A stretch of DNA of 64,000 nt from Merdimonas faecis (GTDB lineage Bacteria; Bacillota; Clostridia; Lachnospirales; Lachnospiraceae): positions 38,373-102,372 of the forward strand of contig NZ_MIEH01000002.1 of the NCBI RefSeq assembly GCF_001754075.1, in the 5' to 3' direction. The notes under the pieces are model-generated. The model was not told where the DNA came from. It made no database searches and saw only the letters and a list, made by a program, of their open reading frames with translations. Shown piece after piece: positions 35,938 to 45,098 of the stretch. The first letter of the stretch is position 1, and every line of letters begins with the position of its first letter. A program made the position numbers and the translations under genes.

Positions 35938-38371
35938 ATATATCGACAACAACCTTGTATGGAACAAGGACAATGAGGTATTCGCCTACTATGAGCTGAT
36001 ACCGTACAATTACAGCTTCTTATCGGCTGAACAGAAGTTTATCGTCCATGACAGCTTCCGTCAGCTTATCGCACAGTCCCGTGAGGGTAAGATACACGCC
36101 TTGCAGATAGCGACGGAAAGCTCCGTAAGAAGCATACAGGAGCAGTCAAAAAAGCTGGTGACGGGGCGACTTCGTGATGTGGCGATACAGAAGATAGATG
36201 AACAGACAGAAGCGTTAGTAAGCATGATTGGGGACAATCAAGTAGACTACCGCTTTTTTATCGGCTTCAAGCTCATTGTAACAGAGGAAAAGGTCAGCCT
36301 TGAAAGCATGAAGAAATCGGCGTTTATGACGTTCAAAGAGTTCTTGAATGAGGTCAACCATACGCTGATGAACGACTTTATCTCCATGCCAGATGATGAA
36401 ATCAACCGCTACATGAAAATGGAAAAACTGCTGGAAAATAAAATCTCCCGCCGTTTCAAGTTCCGACGCTTGGATAAGAACGACTTCGGGTATCTTATCG
36501 AGCATATCTACGGCAGGGACGGCGTGGCGTATGAGGACTACGAATATTCGCTTCCAAAGAAGAAGCTGAAAAAGGCAACGCTCATCAAGCAGTACGACCT
36601 TATCCGTCCGACCCGCTGTCTGGTAGAAGAAAGCCAGCGATACTTGCGACTCGAACATGAGGACAGCGAGAGCTTCGTGTCCTACTTTACCGTCAATGCC
36701 ATTGTGGGCGAGCTGGATTTTCCGTCCAGTGAGATATTCTATTTCCAGCAACAGCAGTTCACTTTTCCCGTGGACACTTCTATGAATGTGGAAATCGTCG
36801 GCAACCGCAAGGCACTTTCCACGGTGAGAAATAAAAAGAAAGAACTGAAAGATTTGGACAACCACGCCTATCAGTCTGGGAGTGAAACAAGCTCAAATGT
36901 GGTGGACGCATTAGACAGCGTGGACGAATTGGAAACCGACCTCGACCAGAGCAAGGAAAGTATGTATAAACTTTCTTACGTTATCCGTGTGTCTGCTCCC
37001 GACCTCGACGAGCTGAAACGACGCTGTGATGAGGTCAAGGACTTCTACGACGACCTCAATGTAAAGTTAGTCCGACCTGCTGGGGATATGCTGGGGCTTC
37101 ACTCTGAATTTCTCCCCGCCAGCAAGCGTTATATCAATGACTATGTGCAGTATGTGAAATCGGACTTCTTGGCTGGGCTTGGCTTTGGGGCGACACAACA
37201 GCTTGGCGAGAATACAGGTATCTATATCGGCTATTCCGTGGACACGGGAAGAAACGTCTATTTACAGCCGTCCCTTGCTTCACAGGGTATCAAGGGGACA
37301 GTCACCAATGCTCTGGCTTCTGCCTTTGTGGGAAGTCTTGGCGGTGGAAAATCATTCTGCAACAATCTGATTGTCTATTATTCCGTCCTCTTTGGCGGAC
37401 AGGCGGTCATTCTCGACCCTAAGAGCGAGCGTGGCAACTGGAAAGAAACGCTCCTAGAGATAGCCCATGAAATCAATATCGTAAACCTTACCAGCGATAA
37501 GGAAAACGCTGGGCTTCTTGACCCGTTCGTGATTATGAAGAATGTAAAGGACGCTGAAAGTCTGGCGATAGACATTCTCACATTCCTTACGGGGATTTCC
37601 TCTAGGGACGGCAAGAAATTCCCTGTCCTTAGAAAAGCGGTGCGAGCCGTGACCCAGAGCGATCAGCGAGGACTTCTCCATGTGATAGACGAGCTACGCA
37701 GAGAGGAAACGGCGATTGCCCGCAATATTGCCGACCATATCGACAGTTTTACGGACTATGACTTTGCACATCTGCTGTTCTCCGACGGAACGGTTAAGAA
37801 CGCTATCAGCTTGGACAACCAGCTCAACATCATACAGGTGACAGACTTGGTACTCCCCGATAAGGACACGACCTTTGAGGAATACACCACCATTGAACTG
37901 CTGTCCGTGGCTATGCTGATTGTCATTTCCACCTTTGCCCTTGATTTTATCCACAGTGACAGAAGCATTTTTAAAATCGTGGATTTAGATGAAGCGTGGG
38001 CGTTCCTCAACGTGGCACAGGGCGAAACCCTCTCCAACAAGCTGGTGCGTGCGGGACGTGCTATGCAGGCGGGCGTGTACTTCGTCACACAATCCTCTGG
38101 CGACGTGTCAAAGGAGAGCTTGAAAAACAATATCGGTTTGAAGTTTGCCTTTAGAAGTACCGACATCAACGAGATAAAGCAGACCCTTGAATTTTTCGGT
38201 ATCGACAAGGACGACGAGAACAACCAGAAACGACTTCGTGACTTGGAGAACGGACAATGCCTGCTTCAAGATTTGTACGGGCGTGTGGGCGTGGTGCAGA
38301 TACACCCTGTCTTTGAAGAATTGTTGCACGCCTTTGATACCAGACCGCCCGTGAAAAGCGAGGTGGAGTGA
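35924..38371 (+). CDS. tcpF: TcpF/Orf16 VirB4-type ATPase
   Basis: Motor ATPase of the transfer channel, 815 residues, full length for Orf16. Walker A FVGSLGGGKSFCNN near residue 475, then VILDPKSERGNWKE, Walker B SIFKIVDLDEAWAFL and FVTQSSGDVSKESLKNNIGL. N-terminal half is the conserved VirB4-like domain with no membrane helix. Overlaps the next gene by 4 nt. Confidence 0.92.
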   Translation: MFPIKYIDNNLVWNKDNEVFAYYELIPYNYSFLSAEQKFIVHDSFRQLIAQSREGKIHALQIATESSVRSIQEQSKKLVTGRLRDVAIQKIDEQTEALVSMIGDNQVDYRFFIGFKLIVTEEKVSLESMKKSAFMTFKEFLNEVNHTLMNDFISMPDDEINRYMKMEKLLENKISRRFKFRRLDKNDFGYLIEHIYGRDGVAYEDYEYSLPKKKLKKATLIKQYDLIRPTRCLVEESQRYLRLEHEDSESFVSYFTVNAIVGELDFPSSEIFYFQQQQFTFPVDTSMNVEIVGNRKALSTVRNKKKELKDLDNHAYQSGSETSSNVVDALDSVDELETDLDQSKESMYKLSYVIRVSAPDLDELKRRCDEVKDFYDDLNVKLVRPAGDMLGLHSEFLPASKRYINDYVQYVKSDFLAGLGFGATQQLGENTGIYIGYSVDTGRNVYLQPSLASQGIKGTVTNALASAFVGSLGGGKSFCNNLIVYYSVLFGGQAVILDPKSERGNWKETLLEIAHEINIVNLTSDKENAGLLDPFVIMKNVKDAESLAIDILTFLTGISSRDGKKFPVLRKAVRAVTQSDQRGLLHVIDELRREETAIARNIADHIDSFTDYDFAHLLFSDGTVKNAISLDNQLNIIQVTDLVLPDKDTTFEEYTTIELLSVAMLIVISTFALDFIHSDRSIFKIVDLDEAWAFLNVAQGETLSNKLVRAGRAMQAGVYFVTQSSGDVSKESLKNNIGLKFAFRSTDINEIKQTLEFFGIDKDDENNQKRLRDLENGQCLLQDLYGRVGVVQIHPVFEELLHAFDTRPPVKSEVE

Positions 38372-40515
38372 TGAAAGATAAGATAAAGGGGCTTCTGACA
38401 AAAAAGAAGCTCTTTCGTTTTTTAAAGATTGCTCTGATAGTCATTTTTACCTCTGTTGTGTTCCTCTCCCTGTTCGGGACGGTGGCTCATGCCACGGGGC
38501 TGGTTGATGATACGGTCAATGCGGACAACCTGTATTCACAATATCCGCTGGAAAACTACCAGCTTGACTTCTATGTGGACAATAGCTGGGGCTGGCTTCC
38601 GTGGAACTGGCTGGACGGTATCGGGAAATCCGTACAATACGGGCTTTACTGTATCACCAATTTTATCTGGACTATCAGCCTGTATCTAAGCAACGCCACG
38701 GGGTATGTCGTCCAGCAGGCGTATAAGCTGGACTTCATCAATGACATGGCAGACAGTATCGGCAAGAGCATACAGACCCTAGCGGGCGTGACGGAAAACG
38801 GCTTCGGAAGTACGGGCTTCTATGTGGGCTTCCTGCTTCTCATTATCCTTATTGTGGGTATCTATGTAGCCTACACAGGACTGATAAAGAGAGAAACCAG
38901 CAAGGCACTACATGCCGTTATCAATTTCGTTGTGGTGTTTATCGTGTCCGCTTCCTTTATCGCCTACGCTCCCGACTATATCAAGAAAATCAATGACTTT
39001 TCTTCGGATATTTCCACGGCTTCGCTGGATTTGGGAACAAAAATCATGCTCCCCGACAGCGACAGTCAAGGAAAAGACAGCGTGAACTTGATAAGGGACA
39101 GCTTGTTCTCCATACAGGTACAACAGCCGTGGCTACTCCTGCAATTTGGCAACAGCGATATAGAGGAAATCGGAGCTGACCGTGTGGAAGCTCTGGTATC
39201 GGTCAGTCCGTCAGCAGACGACGGGGCGACCCGTGAGGACGTGGTGAAAGCGGAAATCGAGGATAACGACAACGACAATCTGACAATACCGCAGGTCATC
39301 AACCGTCTGGGAATGGTGTTCTTCCTGCTTATCTTCAATCTGGGGATAACGATATTCGTTTTCCTGCTTACGGGCATGATGATATTCTCCCAGATACTAT
39401 TTATCATCTTTGCCATGTTCCTGCCGATTAGCTTCCTGCTCTCCATGATACCCAGCTATGAGAACATGGCGAAACAGGCAATCGTCCGAGTGTTCAATAC
39501 GATTATGACAAGGGCGGGAATAACGCTCATTGTCACGGTGGCTTTCAGTATTTCCAGTATGTTCTACAACATATCCACCGATTACCCGTTCTTTATGATT
39601 GCGTTCTTACAGATAGTGTGCTTTGCGGGTATCTACATGAAGCTGGGCGACCTTATGAGTATGTTCTCCCTCAACGCTGGTGACAGCCAGAGCATGGGAC
39701 GCAGGATATTCCGTCGCCCGTATCTGTTCATGCGACACAGGGCTAGGCGTATGGAACACCGTATCGCAAGGGCTGTCGGTGCTGGAAGTGTCGCTGGTGC
39801 GGTGGCTGGTACAGTAGCCGGAACAGCCATGAATGACGGTTCTGGAAAATCTGCCAGAGCTGGTACGGGCAGAAAAGAACGCCGAGAAAATGCTTCTTTT
39901 GGAAGCCGAGCTGGTTCAGCGGTGGGTGCGGTGCTTGATACAAAAAATAAGGTCAAGGACAAGGCAACGGCTGTCAAGGAGAATATCAAGGATATGCCGA
40001 CCCAGACCGCCTATGCCGTACACTCCGCAAAGGAAAAGGCAAAAGCAAATGTGTCCGACTTCAAGCGTGGCATTGTGCAGGGACAGGAAACCAGACAGAG
40101 CCAGCGTGCCGACAAGCTCCAACAGCATAGACAGAATATCGCTGATAAGCGTATGGAGCTTCAAAAGGCACAGGAAGCAAAACAGGCTGGAAGAACAACG
40201 GACGGATCAGCGACAACAGGAGCTACCCGTCCTCATGATAGACCTGTCACCGCTTCTAAGACAGACACAGGAAAAATGCAGGAAATCAAGCGTCCTGTCA
40301 CTACCGACAAGGTACATACCGAGCCGATAAAAGCACAGCCTGTCAAGGAGCGTCCGCTTGCGTCTGGCACAGATAGGAAAACTTCTGAACCTGTATTGCA
40401 GAAACATGGAACAAGGCTCAATGGTGTAGAGCTGAACCAGCAGACCACCAGAAAGGAACGAAACATCAAGAAAGCGACCCTAAACATGACAGGAAAGAAA
40501 GGACGTAAGAAATGA
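38368..40515 (+). CDS. Orf15-like channel membrane protein (TrbL/VirB6-type)
   Basis: 715 residues. Signal or first helix FLKIALIVIFTSVVFLSLFG, then about six further helices (LLLIILIVGIYVAYTGLI, VINFVVVFIVSASFIAYA, LIFNLGITIFVFLLTGMMIF, IIFAMFLPISFLLSMIPS and two more). The last 230 residues are basic, Ala/Lys-rich and soluble (RRARR...KERRENASFG). Placed exactly where Tn916 orf15 lies. Probably the inner-membrane channel core. Coupled to both neighbours by 4-nt overlaps. Confidence 0.85.
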   Translation: MMKDKIKGLLTKKKLFRFLKIALIVIFTSVVFLSLFGTVAHATGLVDDTVNADNLYSQYPLENYQLDFYVDNSWGWLPWNWLDGIGKSVQYGLYCITNFIWTISLYLSNATGYVVQQAYKLDFINDMADSIGKSIQTLAGVTENGFGSTGFYVGFLLLIILIVGIYVAYTGLIKRETSKALHAVINFVVVFIVSASFIAYAPDYIKKINDFSSDISTASLDLGTKIMLPDSDSQGKDSVNLIRDSLFSIQVQQPWLLLQFGNSDIEEIGADRVEALVSVSPSADDGATREDVVKAEIEDNDNDNLTIPQVINRLGMVFFLLIFNLGITIFVFLLTGMMIFSQILFIIFAMFLPISFLLSMIPSYENMAKQAIVRVFNTIMTRAGITLIVTVAFSISSMFYNISTDYPFFMIAFLQIVCFAGIYMKLGDLMSMFSLNAGDSQSMGRRIFRRPYLFMRHRARRMEHRIARAVGAGSVAGAVAGTVAGTAMNDGSGKSARAGTGRKERRENASFGSRAGSAVGAVLDTKNKVKDKATAVKENIKDMPTQTAYAVHSAKEKAKANVSDFKRGIVQGQETRQSQRADKLQQHRQNIADKRMELQKAQEAKQAGRTTDGSATTGATRPHDRPVTASKTDTGKMQEIKRPVTTDKVHTEPIKAQPVKERPLASGTDRKTSEPVLQKHGTRLNGVELNQQTTRKERNIKKATLNMTGKKGRKK

Positions 40516-41519
40516 AGCTAAGACATATCGCCCTTATCGGCAGTCTGTTTCCCTTTCTTCTTGCGATAGTGCTTTTCTTTGGCGTGCTTATCAGTGCCGA
40601 GGACGACGACGGGGGCGGTGGTTCTTCCTCATGGGTAACGGGCATGAACCTGTCCGCAGAGGTCTTGAAACATCAGCCTATGGTAGAGAAATACGCAAAG
40701 GAGTACGGCATTTCCGAGTACGTCCCCTATCTGCTGGCAATCATACAGGTGGAAAGTGGCGGGACAGCCGAGGACGTTATGCAGAGTTCCGAGAGCATGG
40801 GCTTACCGCCTAACTCCCTTGATACGGAAAGCTCCATCAGGCAGGGGTGCAAGTATTTTGCGTCCCTGCTTTCTTCAGCAGAAAATCAAGGCATAGAGGA
40901 TATAAACGTCGTGATACAGTCCTATAACTATGGCGGTGGCTATATCGGCTATGTGGCTAAGAACGGGAAAAAGCACAGCTTCACGCTGGCAGAGAATTTC
41001 GCCCGTGATAAGTCTGGCGGGAAGAAAGTCACCTACACGAACCCTATCGCTGTCGCCCGCAATGGTGGCTGGCGATATGCCTACGGGAATATGTTCTATG
41101 TGGAGCTTGTCAGCCAGTATCTCACGGTCAGTCAAGTATCGGGCGAGCTGGCACAGAAGATAATGAATGAAGCTCTGAAATATCAAGGCTGGGACTATGT
41201 GTACGGCGGGAGCAATCCTAACACTTCTTTTGATTGTTCGGGGCTGGTTCAATGGTGCTATGGCAAGGCTGGTATCAGTCTGCCGAGAACGGCACAGGCA
41301 CAGTATGACGCTACCCAGCATATCCCGTTTTCACAGGCACAGGCTGGGGATTTGGTTTTCTTCCACAGTACCTATGACGCAGGAAGCTATGTAACGCACG
41401 TCGGTATCTATGTAGGAAACAATCAGATGTACCACGCTGGCGACCCGATAGGCTACGCTGATTTGAACAATAGCTACTGGCAACAGCACCTTATCGGGGC
41501 TGGCAGAATTAAGCAATAG
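40512..41519 (+). CDS. Orf14-like peptidoglycan hydrolase (lysozyme + NlpC/P60)
   Basis: Opens the cell wall for the mating channel. 335 residues: N-terminal anchor (ALIGSLFPFLLAIVLFFGVL), a lysozyme-like domain with Glu in AIIQVESGG (about residues 60-190) and a C-terminal NlpC/P60 domain with Cys in SFDCSGLVQWCYGKAG and His in YVTHVGIYVGN. Both active sites look intact. ATG overlaps the orf15 stop by 4 nt. Confidence 0.92.
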   Translation: MKLRHIALIGSLFPFLLAIVLFFGVLISAEDDDGGGGSSSWVTGMNLSAEVLKHQPMVEKYAKEYGISEYVPYLLAIIQVESGGTAEDVMQSSESMGLPPNSLDTESSIRQGCKYFASLLSSAENQGIEDINVVIQSYNYGGGYIGYVAKNGKKHSFTLAENFARDKSGGKKVTYTNPIAVARNGGWRYAYGNMFYVELVSQYLTVSQVSGELAQKIMNEALKYQGWDYVYGGSNPNTSFDCSGLVQWCYGKAGISLPRTAQAQYDATQHIPFSQAQAGDLVFFHSTYDAGSYVTHVGIYVGNNQMYHAGDPIGYADLNNSYWQQHLIGAGRIKQ

Positions 41520-41540
41520 AAAGAAAGGAATGGAAATATC

Positions 41541-42434
41541 ATGTTCAAGAAGAAAGAAAAACCGATAAAGGAAAAGAAAATCCGCACTATGAAAGTGGGG
41601 ACGCATAAAAAATCCGTCATTGCCCTCTGGGTGGTGCTTATCGCAAGCGTGAGCTTTGGTGTGTATAAGAATTTTACGGCTATTGACCAGCACACCACGC
41701 ATGAGATAGAAACCATACAGCTCCGCTTGAATGACACCAACGGTATAGAAAATTTCGTGAAGAATTTTTGTAAATCCTATTACACATGGAGTAACAGCAA
41801 GGAAGCAATCGAAGCGAGGACACAGGCTATCAGTGCCTATCTGACACAGGAATTGCAGGATTTGAATGTTGATACCGTGAGGACGGATATACCGACCAGC
41901 TCCACGGTCACGGACGTGATTATCTGGGATATAGAACAGTCTGGGAAGAACGCTTTTAATGTTACCTACGAAGTAGATCAGCGGATAAAAGAGGGCGACC
42001 AGACAAGAAACGTATCAGAAACCTATACCGTGACTGTTCATGTAGACGCTGACGGGGATATGGTTATTATACAGAACCCGACCCTTGCTCCTGCTATGGA
42101 AAAATCCAGCTATGAACCAAAGGCACAGGAAGCGGACAACAGCGTGGACGCTGACACAATCAATGACGCTACGGCGTTTCTGGAAACATTCTTCAAGCTG
42201 TACCCGACCGCAACGGACAAGGAGCTTGCCTACTATGTAGAGGGAAACACCCTTGAACCGATAAACGGGGACTATCTCTTTTCTGAGCTTGTCAATCCTG
42301 TATTCACGGCTGACGGCGACAACGTGAAAGTAAGCGTTGCGGTGAAGTTCATTGACAATCAGACAAAAGCGACACAGATTTCACAATATGTGCTGACGCT
42401 TCATAAGGATAGCAACTGGAAAATTATAAATTAA
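41541..42434 (+). CDS. tcpC: TcpC/Orf13 conjugation protein
   Basis: Bitopic membrane protein of 297 residues, VirB8-like, required for channel assembly. Basic N-terminus (FKKKEKPIKEKKIRTMKVG), one helix (SVIALWVVLIASVSFGVY), then two NTF2-like extracellular domains with a linker (KSSYEPKAQEADNSVDADT). Last gene of the transfer operon; A+T-rich cargo begins about 50 nt later with the TetR promoter. Confidence 0.88.
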   Translation: MFKKKEKPIKEKKIRTMKVGTHKKSVIALWVVLIASVSFGVYKNFTAIDQHTTHEIETIQLRLNDTNGIENFVKNFCKSYYTWSNSKEAIEARTQAISAYLTQELQDLNVDTVRTDIPTSSTVTDVIIWDIEQSGKNAFNVTYEVDQRIKEGDQTRNVSETYTVTVHVDADGDMVIIQNPTLAPAMEKSSYEPKAQEADNSVDADTINDATAFLETFFKLYPTATDKELAYYVEGNTLEPINGDYLFSELVNPVFTADGDNVKVSVAVKFIDNQTKATQISQYVLTLHKDSNWKIIN

Positions 42435-42461
42435 GGTTTTAGCTTGTACTTAAAAATATAG

Positions 42462-42523
42462 TTGTAATAAATTCTAGAAAGTGATAAAATGAACATATAA
42501 ACATATCGTTCATTTTATCACTT
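42462..42523 (+). promoter_or_regulatory. TetR-gene promoter with long operator palindrome
   Basis: TTGTAA (42462-42467), 17-nt spacer, TAAAAT (42485-42490). A perfect 16-bp inverted repeat (AAGTGATAAAATGAAC, 42479-42494, with 42508-42523) covers the -10 box and start site, as expected for autorepression by the TetR protein. Confidence 0.7.
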
Positions 42524-42536
42524 AAAGGAGAAAAAT

Positions 42537-43127
42537 ATGCCTAAAATTTTTTCGGAAACAAGGAAACAGTATTTGTATAAAATTATAAAACAAAATTGTA
42601 TTGATTTAATTAGGGAAAAAGGATATAGACAGCTTAATATTAGAGAGTTAGCAAAAATGACGGGTATATCAACAGGTACATTTTACAATTTTTATAACTC
42701 AAAAGAAGATTTAATATTATCTATTATGGAAGATTCGCAACACAACTTGCAAAATCGATTTTTTAAAATTTTAGAATGTAATGGAAAAATAACAAAATCT
42801 GAATTTATAGATTTATATTCATTCTTTTTTCTGAAAGATGAAAGTAATATTTTTCGATATTTATCGAGAGATGACTTAACGACTATTCTTTTAAGAGCGG
42901 ATAGAAGCCAACCTTTTGAAAACATACGAACTTCTATGAAAAAAAATATTATGTATATAGATAAACCAAAAAAAAATATTAACTTTAATGCTGTTATAAA
43001 TTTTATACAGCTTGTTAATCTTTGTTTGCAAAATAGCGATTTGTTAGTTAAAGAAGAAATTGAAAGTACAGTAAAAAAGCTATTAGAAAATATTACAGAA
43101 CAGATTTTTGAGGAGGAATGTAAATGA
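42537..43127 (+). CDS. TetR-family regulator
   Basis: 196 residues, very A+T-rich. N-terminal HTH (LIREKGYRQLNIRELAKMTG, then ISTGTFYNFYNSKEDLI) followed by a ligand domain without recognisable specificity. Likely represses its own operon through the palindrome at 42479-42523 and responds to an unknown small molecule. The stop overlaps the hydrolase start by 4 nt, so regulator and enzyme are coupled. Confidence 0.85.
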   Translation: MPKIFSETRKQYLYKIIKQNCIDLIREKGYRQLNIRELAKMTGISTGTFYNFYNSKEDLILSIMEDSQHNLQNRFFKILECNGKITKSEFIDLYSFFFLKDESNIFRYLSRDDLTTILLRADRSQPFENIRTSMKKNIMYIDKPKKNINFNAVINFIQLVNLCLQNSDLLVKEEIESTVKKLLENITEQIFEEECK

Positions 43128-43903
43128 AATTTCATGAGTTCGGAGATAAAGAAAATCCGCATATTATGTTAATTCATGGCGGTGGAAATTCATGGTGGAA
43201 TTATTTAAGACAAGCAAAAGTATTGTCTAAAGAATATCATGTTATTCTGCCAACATTAGACGGGCATGGAGAAGAGTATAATACAGAATATGTCTCTACA
43301 ACAGATAGTGCTCAAAAACTAATCTCGTATATAAATCGAAATTGTAATGGACAGCTTTTTTTTCTTTGTGGTGTATCTTTAGGTGGGCAGATTGTGATAG
43401 AAATGCTTTCTCTTAAAGCTGATATTTGTCAAAAGGCTATCATAGATGGAAGTATTTGTTATCCACAACCTAAATTGGAAAAATTCTGTATTGCTACAGT
43501 AAAGTTTTTTGGGGGATTGATGTTTAGTAGATTTTCGTGCAAATGTCAAATGGTTTTGCTACGATTGTCTCCTAATATGAGATTTCCAAAAGAAATTGAA
43601 AATTATTATATACATGATATGCCCTTATTAAAGAGAAATACGCTTTATACTATGTATCGTACATACATGGCGGAATATCAATTAAAAAAAGATATTTCCA
43701 AAACGAAAGCACAAATTATGTATTGTTATGGTTCAAAAGAAATGAAATGTGTAAAGGAGTCGGCACAACTCTTTAAAAAATTAGTTCCTTCATGTCAAAT
43801 ATACGAAGCTAAAGGATATAATCATGGATATTTAGCAATATATTTACCTGACGAGTGGTTGAAAGTAGTTGTACCCTTTTTAAATACAAAGGAGAGCTTA
43901 TGA
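43124..43903 (+). CDS. Alpha/beta hydrolase
   Basis: 259 residues, cytoplasmic. Oxyanion block [13 protein letters not shown], nucleophile elbow CGVSLGGQ (Ser), late Asp/His candidates in [10 protein letters not shown] and [11 protein letters not shown]. Substrate unknown; an esterase or lactonase acting on the TetR ligand is a reasonable guess. Overlaps TetR at the start and the Spo0A-C-like gene at the end. Confidence 0.82.
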   Translation: MKFHEFGDKENPHIMLIHGGGNSWWNYLRQAKVLSKEYHVILPTLDGHGEEYNTEYVSTTDSAQKLISYINRNCNGQLFFLCGVSLGGQIVIEMLSLKADICQKAIIDGSICYPQPKLEKFCIATVKFFGGLMFSRFSCKCQMVLLRLSPNMRFPKEIENYYIHDMPLLKRNTLYTMYRTYMAEYQLKKDISKTKAQIMYCYGSKEMKCVKESAQLFKKLVPSCQIYEAKGYNHGYLAIYLPDEWLKVVVPFLNTKESL

Positions 43904-44124
43904 TAGGATTGAAAAAACGTGATGTAAAAAAGATGTTAAAATATGGAGCAAAATTAAGCGGTGTCCCTGTGTCGGAACTAAGGGCAGAAATACAGGCTAC
44001 GATTGACGAAGTTATGAACAGTACAGACCCAGAGGTACAGGCGAACTTCAAGCGATATTTTGGGAACAAAACGACTACACCAGAGGAATATATTTACACA
44101 ATCACAGCCAAAACGAAATTTTAA
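43900..44124 (+). CDS. Small protein resembling the Spo0A C-terminal domain
   Basis: 74 residues. The C-terminal two-thirds ([20 protein letters not shown], then [20 protein letters not shown]) follow the pattern at the end of the Spo0A DNA-binding domain (VERAIRHAIEKAW...LFG...KPTNSEFIAMIA). No receiver domain. It may interfere with or mimic Spo0A; this rests on a pattern match by eye. Start ATG overlaps the hydrolase stop. The base composition of its second half resembles the ICE backbone more than the A+T-rich genes before it. Confidence 0.5.
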   Translation: MIGLKKRDVKKMLKYGAKLSGVPVSELRAEIQATIDEVMNSTDPEVQANFKRYFGNKTTTPEEYIYTITAKTKF

Positions 44125-44126
44125 AT

Positions 44127-44167
44127 AATTATCATGCTTCCTTGCAAAGCAGATCAGCATGATAATT
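44127..44167 (+). terminator. Hairpin after the TetR operon, copy 1
   Basis: AATTATCATGCT (44127-44138) pairs with AGCATGATAATT (44156-44167), followed by TTTTG. Loop holds GCAGATC. A related hairpin with a compensatory base-pair change is at 46563-46594. Confidence 0.65.
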
Positions 44168-44251
44168 TTGATACATTGAAAATAGCAAGAATGATGAAAA
44201 CTGGATAATTTTATCATGCTATACTGTTTCCTCGGAAAGGAGGGAGTGCAA

Positions 44252-45097
44252 ATGCAAGGACAAGCAGTGTATATTGTTTCACAGGCAATTCGATATATAG
44301 AAAATAATTTAGATAACAAGCTGGATTTGGAAACAGTTGCAACCGCTCTACATTACTCTAAATATCATTTACACCGTATATTTACAAAGATAGTTGGGTT
44401 GACAATACATGAATATGTTCAAAGGAGACAGCTTACAGAAGCGGCTAAGTTACTGGTTTTTTCTAAAAGACCGATTATAGAAATCGCACTTATCAGTGGT
44501 TATGAAAGTCAACAAGCATTTACAAGCATTTTTAAAGCAATGTATAAAATGACTCCTGCTGATTTTAGAATAGCTGAAGAATTTTATCCTTTACAGTTAG
44601 AAATTCATTTAAGTAAAGAGCCGATAAAAATGGATTTTACAAAAGATGATATACAATTTGCAACTATCAAAGATATAAATGACTGGATGGAATTAGTTCA
44701 TTTAACTGTTGATGGCTATCCCTGTTTAGACGAAGATGACTATATTGAAAAATTGACTTTCTATATGGCTGATAAAAGAGCCTTAATTTTAAGAGATGAA
44801 GGCATGGCAATCGGTATAATGGGATTTTCAGCAGAAGCAGGAAGTATTGATTTTCTGGCAGTTCACCCACAATATCGAAATTTGGGGATTGAAAAGGTTT
44901 TCCTTGATAAACTTGTAGATGAACTTCTTGCAGGAAAAGAGATTAGTTTAACTACATATCGAGAGGGCGATAAAGCAGATACAGGCTATCGTGAAGAATA
45001 TTTGCGTCTTGGTTTTGCGGAACGAGAGTTGCTTACTGAATATGGGTATCCTACTCAACGCTTTGTGCTTCCACCAAAAGATAAGGAGGAAGTGTAA
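44252..45097 (+). CDS. AraC-type HTH fused to a GNAT acetyltransferase domain
   Basis: 281 residues. The N-terminal 100 residues are an AraC/MarA HTH (IRYIENNLDNKLDLETVATA, YSKYHLHRIFTKIVGLTIHE, SGYESQQAFTSIFKAMY). The C-terminal half is GNAT-like with an acetyl-CoA-type motif FLAVHPQYRNLGIEKVFLDK. ATG 44252 preceded by AAAGGAGG. The MFS gene follows by one base, so it probably controls that transporter; the GNAT part could modify or bind the transported compound. Confidence 0.8.
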   Translation: MQGQAVYIVSQAIRYIENNLDNKLDLETVATALHYSKYHLHRIFTKIVGLTIHEYVQRRQLTEAAKLLVFSKRPIIEIALISGYESQQAFTSIFKAMYKMTPADFRIAEEFYPLQLEIHLSKEPIKMDFTKDDIQFATIKDINDWMELVHLTVDGYPCLDEDDYIEKLTFYMADKRALILRDEGMAIGIMGFSAEAGSIDFLAVHPQYRNLGIEKVFLDKLVDELLAGKEISLTTYREGDKADTGYREEYLRLGFAERELLTEYGYPTQRFVLPPKDKEEV

Positions 45098-45098
45098 A

